64,000 bases of DNA, from positions 5,706,501 to 5,770,500 of the forward strand of contig JAKSXM010000007.1 in assembly GCA_022575985.1 (NCBI GenBank), written 5' to 3'. The notes under the pieces are model-generated. The model was not told the origin of the DNA and searched no databases. It worked only from the letters and a program-made list of their open reading frames with translations. Below are positions 62,213 through 64,000 of the stretch, in pieces. The stretch comes from Anagrus nilaparvatae. Lineage: Eukaryota > Arthropoda > Insecta > Hymenoptera > Mymaridae. The position numbers and the translations under genes are program-made. Every line of letters starts with the position of its first letter. The first letter of the stretch is position 1.

Positions 62213-62610
62213 AATCACCAATAAACCGAATAGCTACTTTCAGCCCGAAGACACAAATTTTTATAAATTCTTGCCAAAATTGTAATTTTTGATTAATATA
62301 GATTTTATATATCTCGAAAATTTTACCTAAGCACAAACTTTCCAATGATACTTTATTCTCCCCTTTTCAATTATTTGTTTTAAAGATATAATAAATTACA
62401 CTTAGAGTTAATTTCCTTGAGTTGTTTTTGAGAAATAGCTTTAGAAACATAGTAATGAAAATAGACATTCATAAGAAAACCTGAAATTTGGATTGTAACT
62501 TTAAATTATCACAGCATGCAAACAAATAAATACAATGGATCGAGTAAAGAATTTATAGAAACAAGGAGCCTATACGAAATTTTTGAGACACATAAGACTT
62601 ATTTTAGGTA
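62213..62610. repeat. older repeat with the empty fold-back target site
   Basis: Matches 12120-12297 directly followed by 13433-13640. The junction TAAAGATATAATAAATTAC at 62381-62398 is the uninterrupted form of the site that holds the fold-back element in gene 2 intron 2. Confidence 0.85.
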
Positions 62611-63323
62611 ATTTAGTATTAAGTATTTGGTTATTTTAGGTTATTTTATTTTTTTAATTATGAATTGTTATACGGAAATAACGACGCAAAATCATCTCTT
62701 GCTCTCTCTTTAATTTATAATATTTAGATCAGTAACTCTTTTGGTAATAAATTAACCCCTTTGGATTTATTTGATTATAATTTCCGGTTTTATTATACCG
62801 GTGGCGCTCAACTTCATTTTTGTAAATAATAATTTCTAATAAATAAATATTAATTATTTTTGTTCATTTATTAAATTTTGTCTGCATAAATACTCATTTA
62901 CCTCCCCTTTAAATACTTTATTTTCAGGGTCTTTTGGCAACAACAACAACAAAAGGTAGGTCCAATATGGCCGTTGTCGCTTAGAAACGTATTTATTTTA
63001 AATTAATTTATTGGTATCATATGATCCATATTACTATTCGAATGTCAAGTCTGACTCTTTTTATGTGTCTATTTTAGTCACTTATTAACTCAATACTGGT
63101 TGCAATGCAAATGGATTGAAGGGCTATAAAAAATATTAAATTTATCACTGATAAAGAAAAGTCCTATATAATTTCATTAAAAAGGTTTTAAATATTATGA
63201 TAATAAATTTAACACAATAAATATTGTAGATTAGATTACGTTTTTGATAAATTGCACAGATTATATTACATGTATGATATATCGTACTTAAATTTAGTAT
63301 TTTACGCTTTTATTGTTTTCCTA
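62599..63323. repeat. duplicated intergenic segment (unit 3)
   Basis: Aligns with 38146-38900, including GGCAACAACAACAACAAAAG and GTCCAATATGGCCGTTGT. The similarity stops abruptly at GTTTTCCTA. Confidence 0.75.
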
Positions 63324-64000
63324 CACGGAGAAAAATTTATTAACCCCAAGCCTCAGAAATTGAGTTTTAGCTTGTAGCCTCATACCATGAAGCGTAATGC
63401 CGTATACATACATGGCGCTAAGTCAATGAATATGCCAACTCAGAGTCTATAAACTTGGCGAAGGCTCAGAGTTATATACTATACTAACTCCAAGCCGGAA
63501 TGTAAGAGCTGAGAGTCTGTTCCGTTTAGGCCTGACGCTTCGATTTCTTAGACTATACTCCAAGCTTATACGTTTTCGACAAGAGCATATGCGGATTATA
63601 CATATTAAATCTGTATGATGGAAACAAAATATATAATAATATTAATGCATATAATATACAACATAAAAATGTAAAATTAAAGATCATTATTAAGGGGTCT
63701 TTTTCTAATTTATCTAATCTAAAAACCCGGTAGTTGAAAACTGTAAGTTTTGAAACTTTGGTCGTTTTACAAAAAGTTGAGGACGGATCAGTTTTCAAAA
63801 ATTCCGTGCCACGGAATATTTTAGAAACGGATTTTTGGAAAAATATCCGTTTATGGATGATTTTCGGAACGAGTAAAGTGACCAAACTGAACCGTTTCTA
63901 ATTTGTCTGTTGGCAACTGAAACGAGAACTGCGTGCCAAAATCGCCGTTTTTGCCCACCTCTGTTCTGTATGTTACGTAAAATTTCCTCAGGAATCTAGT
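63324..64000. mobile_element. probable left end of an inserted element, running off the window
   Basis: Starts at CACGGAGAAAAATTTATTAA, exactly where the duplicated segment breaks off. Such CACGG-AGAAAAAT starts are common at ends of insect DNA elements. The interior has short palindromes (CCGTGCCACGG) but no recognised protein. The minus-strand frame 63553-63885 has no domain that I recognise. The right end is outside the window. Confidence 0.4.

Noticed and set aside
1..64000. CRISPR arrays, bacterial operons, rRNA genes
   Set aside because: None seen. The window is eukaryotic, and no regularly spaced direct repeats with unique spacers are present.

Overview
This window is nuclear DNA from an animal, most likely an insect. 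The genes have introns with canonical GT..AG boundaries. The bulk DNA is very AT-rich, and there are non-LTR, LTR and Penelope-like retroelements plus many TA-flanked inverted-repeat elements. The unique genes are Toll-type receptors of the insect 'multiple cysteine cluster' architecture, and one short run of the insect telomere motif TTAGG is present. The species cannot be named from the sequence. A parasitoid wasp or other small, AT-rich insect genome would fit, but that is a guess.

The backbone is a tandem array of Toll-like receptor (LRR - TM - TIR) genes, all on the + strand. Reading splice sites and frames by hand gives three complete five-exon genes: gene 2 (10393-20938, 851 aa), gene 4 (43069-45910, 845 aa) and gene 6 (57736-61357, 854 aa). 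Gene 1 (1-1240) is a 3' part. Gene 3 (34236-37077) is a near-complete copy with four premature stops. Gene 5 (48167-49743) is a pseudogene without TM or TIR. Decayed remnants lie at 4712-4935, 37385-38060, 39469-39510 and 46100-47330. Two subfamilies are clear: type A (genes 1, 3, 4, 6) and type B (genes 2, 5 and the stub at 39469). A third, decayed type (C) sits between A and B. The order A - C remnant - B recurs with almost the same A-to-B start spacing (about 5.2 and 5.1 kb), so the array probably grew by duplicating a multi-gene unit.

Between and inside the genes the DNA is packed with repeats. 2061-3467, 31499-32686, 55422-57131 and 58658-59423 are inverted-repeat elements with TA target duplications. 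6033-7171 and 12298-13432 are 1.1-kb near-perfect palindromes (fold-back elements), and a diverged half copy lies at 61722-62205. Gene 2 intron 2 (11295-18393) holds one fold-back element, a Jockey-like LINE and a perfect histone-type 3' stem-loop motif. Just 3' of gene 2 a CR1/Jockey-type LINE (20957-21822 and 26725-27412) is split by a 4.9-kb gag-only LTR element with a 4-bp target duplication. A Penelope GIY-YIG fragment is at 28453-28750, and a low-copy repeat carrying a GGTTCCTC palindrome occurs at 31130-33020 and 49855-50990.

Functionally the genes would act together as paralogous cell-surface receptors: secreted-side LRRs with the Toll cysteine clusters, one membrane pass, and a TIR domain that should recruit MyD88-type adaptors. 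The type A TIR exons are almost identical in DNA while ectodomains and introns differ. A conserved block with two GATA-type sites lies 100-150 bp upstream of each type A start.
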